From NCBI GenBank assembly GCA_937969395.1, contig CALBVI010000087.1, forward strand, positions 1 through 6,762: a stretch of DNA of 6,762 bases, read 5' to 3'. Of this stretch, positions 5,440 through 6,762 are shown one piece after another. This stretch comes from an uncultured Spongiibacteraceae bacterium (GTDB lineage Bacteria; Pseudomonadota; Gammaproteobacteria; Pseudomonadales; Dasaniaceae). Made by a program: the position numbers and the translations under genes. Numbering within the stretch: the first letter of the stretch is position 1; each line of letters starts with the position of its first letter. The notes beneath the pieces are model-generated. The model worked only from the letters and a program-made list of their open reading frames with translations, was not told the origin of the DNA and made no database searches.

Positions 5440-6762
5440 GAAATTTTAGTGCCATTATTTTTTTATATTTAATCTTTGTATCAAATTTGGTTCATGCTGA
5501 TCGCGTTATTAATAGTGTACTTTTAAATGGTGGCAGTACTGTGACCGTTAGCGGAGGTGAAACTATAACTGTCAGTTTGTCTGTGACTACTTCTGGTACT
5601 GGTAGTAATGACGATTGGGAATCAACGTCGTATACGCTCAATGGCGTTACTACCTGTGTTAATACTGACGATGAAGGGGGAGATGGTACTTATACAAATA
5701 GTTTTTCTTTGAATGCACCAGCAGTAGATGGCAGTTACGATATTTCTTTTTACGCACATAGAAATGGTAATTGTAACCCTGGCAGCGATAGTAATAATTA
5801 TTCGATAACAGATGGCATTACGGTATCTTCTGGCAGTAGTGCCAGCTGCTCAACCTTTAGAGATGAGTTTTCGTCCGAGAGTTATAGCCGACAGGATGGC
5901 ACGGCTTCTTGGTCAACTGATTGGGATGAAATTGGCGATAACAATAATGTTAGCAATGGCGATATTGAGATCTCGAGTAATGAGCTTTGGTTAGAAGGTG
6001 ATGGTAGTGGCAGCCCTTCTATTGAGCGTGAGGCTAATCTTTCTAGCTATGATTCCGCAACATTGAGTTTTAATTATCGCGAGACAGGTAATTGGGAAGG
6101 TAATGACGATATTGATGTTTATGTTTCGTCAGATGGTGGAAGTAATTGGACATTAATACAAACTTTTACCAATGATCAAGGGAGTACTTCCAGCACATTT
6201 TCTGTTGATGTTTCATCTTATATAGCCAGTAATTTCCGTCTTAGGTTTGTTGAAAATGCTACCTCAAGTGATGAAATTTTTTATATTGATAATGTGCAAA
6301 TAGAAGCTTGCGGTAGTAGCTCCGCTGCAACGTTGGTAGCAGAATATCGTTTTGATGAGCTTGTTTGGAATGGAAGTAGTGATGAGGTTGAGGATAGCAT
6401 AGGATCTCTAACAGGGTATTCAAGTGGCGCTGAGACTGTCAGCGAAGGTCAAGTTTGTCGTGCCGGTAATTTTGATGGTGTTGATGACTACATAAATATG
6501 ACAGGCATTGATACTTATTTAAGTACCACGGTGTCCTTAAGTTTTTGGCTTAAAACCTCTCAAGTTGGCGATAATAGAAATTGGGTGGCGCCCGGTATTT
6601 CTGGTGTGGAGATCGATGGTGATACAACAAGCGATATTTACTGGGGATGGATTGATAGCTCTGGCAATATTGGTGTTGGTGTTGGTGATTCCAACCATTC
6701 GAAATCAACTACAAATATTAATGACGATAGTTGGCATCATGTTGTTATGACTCGAGATGCAA
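5436..6762 (+). CDS. mshQ: MshQ-like secreted multidomain protein, LamG-containing (3' end outside window)
   Basis: From GTG 5436 one frame stays open to the last base, giving at least 442 residues. Residues 1-21 are a Sec signal peptide (MRNF, hydrophobic core, VHA|D). Three regions follow. About 22-134 is a Thr/Val-rich Ig-like beta-sandwich. C138 to C292 resembles a MAM-like or carbohydrate-binding jelly roll (FRDEF opening, TLSFNYRETG, SSDGGSNW, FYIDNVQIEAC close). About 300-442 is the start of a LamG/concanavalin-type domain with FDGVDDYI (346-353), SFWLKT (369-374) and SWHHVVMTRD (432-441). The protein is rich in Ser, Gly, Asp and Asn. Position after mshO, with a 4-base GTGA overlap and good ribosome site, matches MshQ of other msh loci, where LamG domains are common. 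Its job is not well established; a pilus-associated or surface adhesin role is inference. A C-terminal domain confirming MshQ would lie beyond the window. Confidence 0.8.
   Translation, partial: MRNFSAIIFLYLIFVSNLVHADRVINSVLLNGGSTVTVSGGETITVSLSVTTSGTGSNDDWESTSYTLNGVTTCVNTDDEGGDGTYTNSFSLNAPAVDGSYDISFYAHRNGNCNPGSDSNNYSITDGITVSSGSSASCSTFRDEFSSESYSRQDGTASWSTDWDEIGDNNNVSNGDIEISSNELWLEGDGSGSPSIEREANLSSYDSATLSFNYRETGNWEGNDDIDVYVSSDGGSNWTLIQTFTNDQGSTSSTFSVDVSSYIASNFRLRFVENATSSDEIFYIDNVQIEACGSSSAATLVAEYRFDELVWNGSSDEVEDSIGSLTGYSSGAETVSEGQVCRAGNFDGVDDYINMTGIDTYLSTTVSLSFWLKTSQVGDNRNWVAPGISGVEIDGDTTSDIYWGWIDSSGNIGVGVGDSNHSKSTTNINDDSWHHVVMTRDA

Noticed and set aside
6671..6687. GGTGTT tandem repeat near the window end
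   Set aside because: Only about two and a half units, explained by a Gly-Val run in a LamG-type beta strand; too short to call a repeat.
5812..6750. Short + strand frames of about 60 codons at 5812-5994 and 6565-6750
   Set aside because: They lie in another frame inside the continuous mshQ-like coding region, which has a signal peptide and clear domain motifs.

Overview
The window is an internal piece of an MSHA-type (mannose-sensitive haemagglutinin) type IV pilus operon, all on the + strand. It suggests a Gram-negative gammaproteobacterium, probably marine or aquatic. The gene order E-G-B-A-C-D-O-Q is that of Vibrio, Shewanella and Pseudoalteromonas msh loci, and the sequence leans AT-rich. 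I cannot name the genus: mshF and mshP are missing from their usual places and mshB is doubled, so this is not a standard Vibrio layout.

Layout: 2-319 is the C-terminal end of the assembly ATPase MshE. 323-1537 is the inner-membrane platform protein MshG. 1631-2254 and 2382-2984 are two tandem MshB-like minor prepilins. 3037-3498 is the major prepilin MshA. 3506-3540 is a hairpin plus T-rich tract that looks like a terminator or attenuator. 3541-4014 is MshC, 4016-4624 MshD and 4624-5439 MshO, all minor prepilins. 5436 to the window end is the start of a large secreted MshQ-like protein with beta-sandwich and LamG-like domains. It begins at a GTG overlapping the mshO stop and stays open to the last base.

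How they work together (family knowledge): MshE hydrolyses ATP at the cytoplasmic face and drives MshG, which lifts processed pilins out of the membrane. MshA forms the shaft, and MshB, C, D and O are thought to initiate or cap the fibre. MshQ is exported by a conventional signal peptide and probably acts outside the cell. Six consecutive genes encode class III (prepilin peptidase) signal sequences of the form G|F-[TS]-L-[IV]-E.

Most notable points: the mshC start codon has no Shine-Dalgarno sequence and lies between two perfect hairpins; mshA contains a run of seven G in which a one-base gain or loss gives an almost immediate stop; MshA, MshD and MshO each carry an Asp-rich loop resembling calcium-binding loops; mshB is duplicated in tandem. 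I see no RNA genes, insertion sequences, CRISPR arrays or minus-strand genes.
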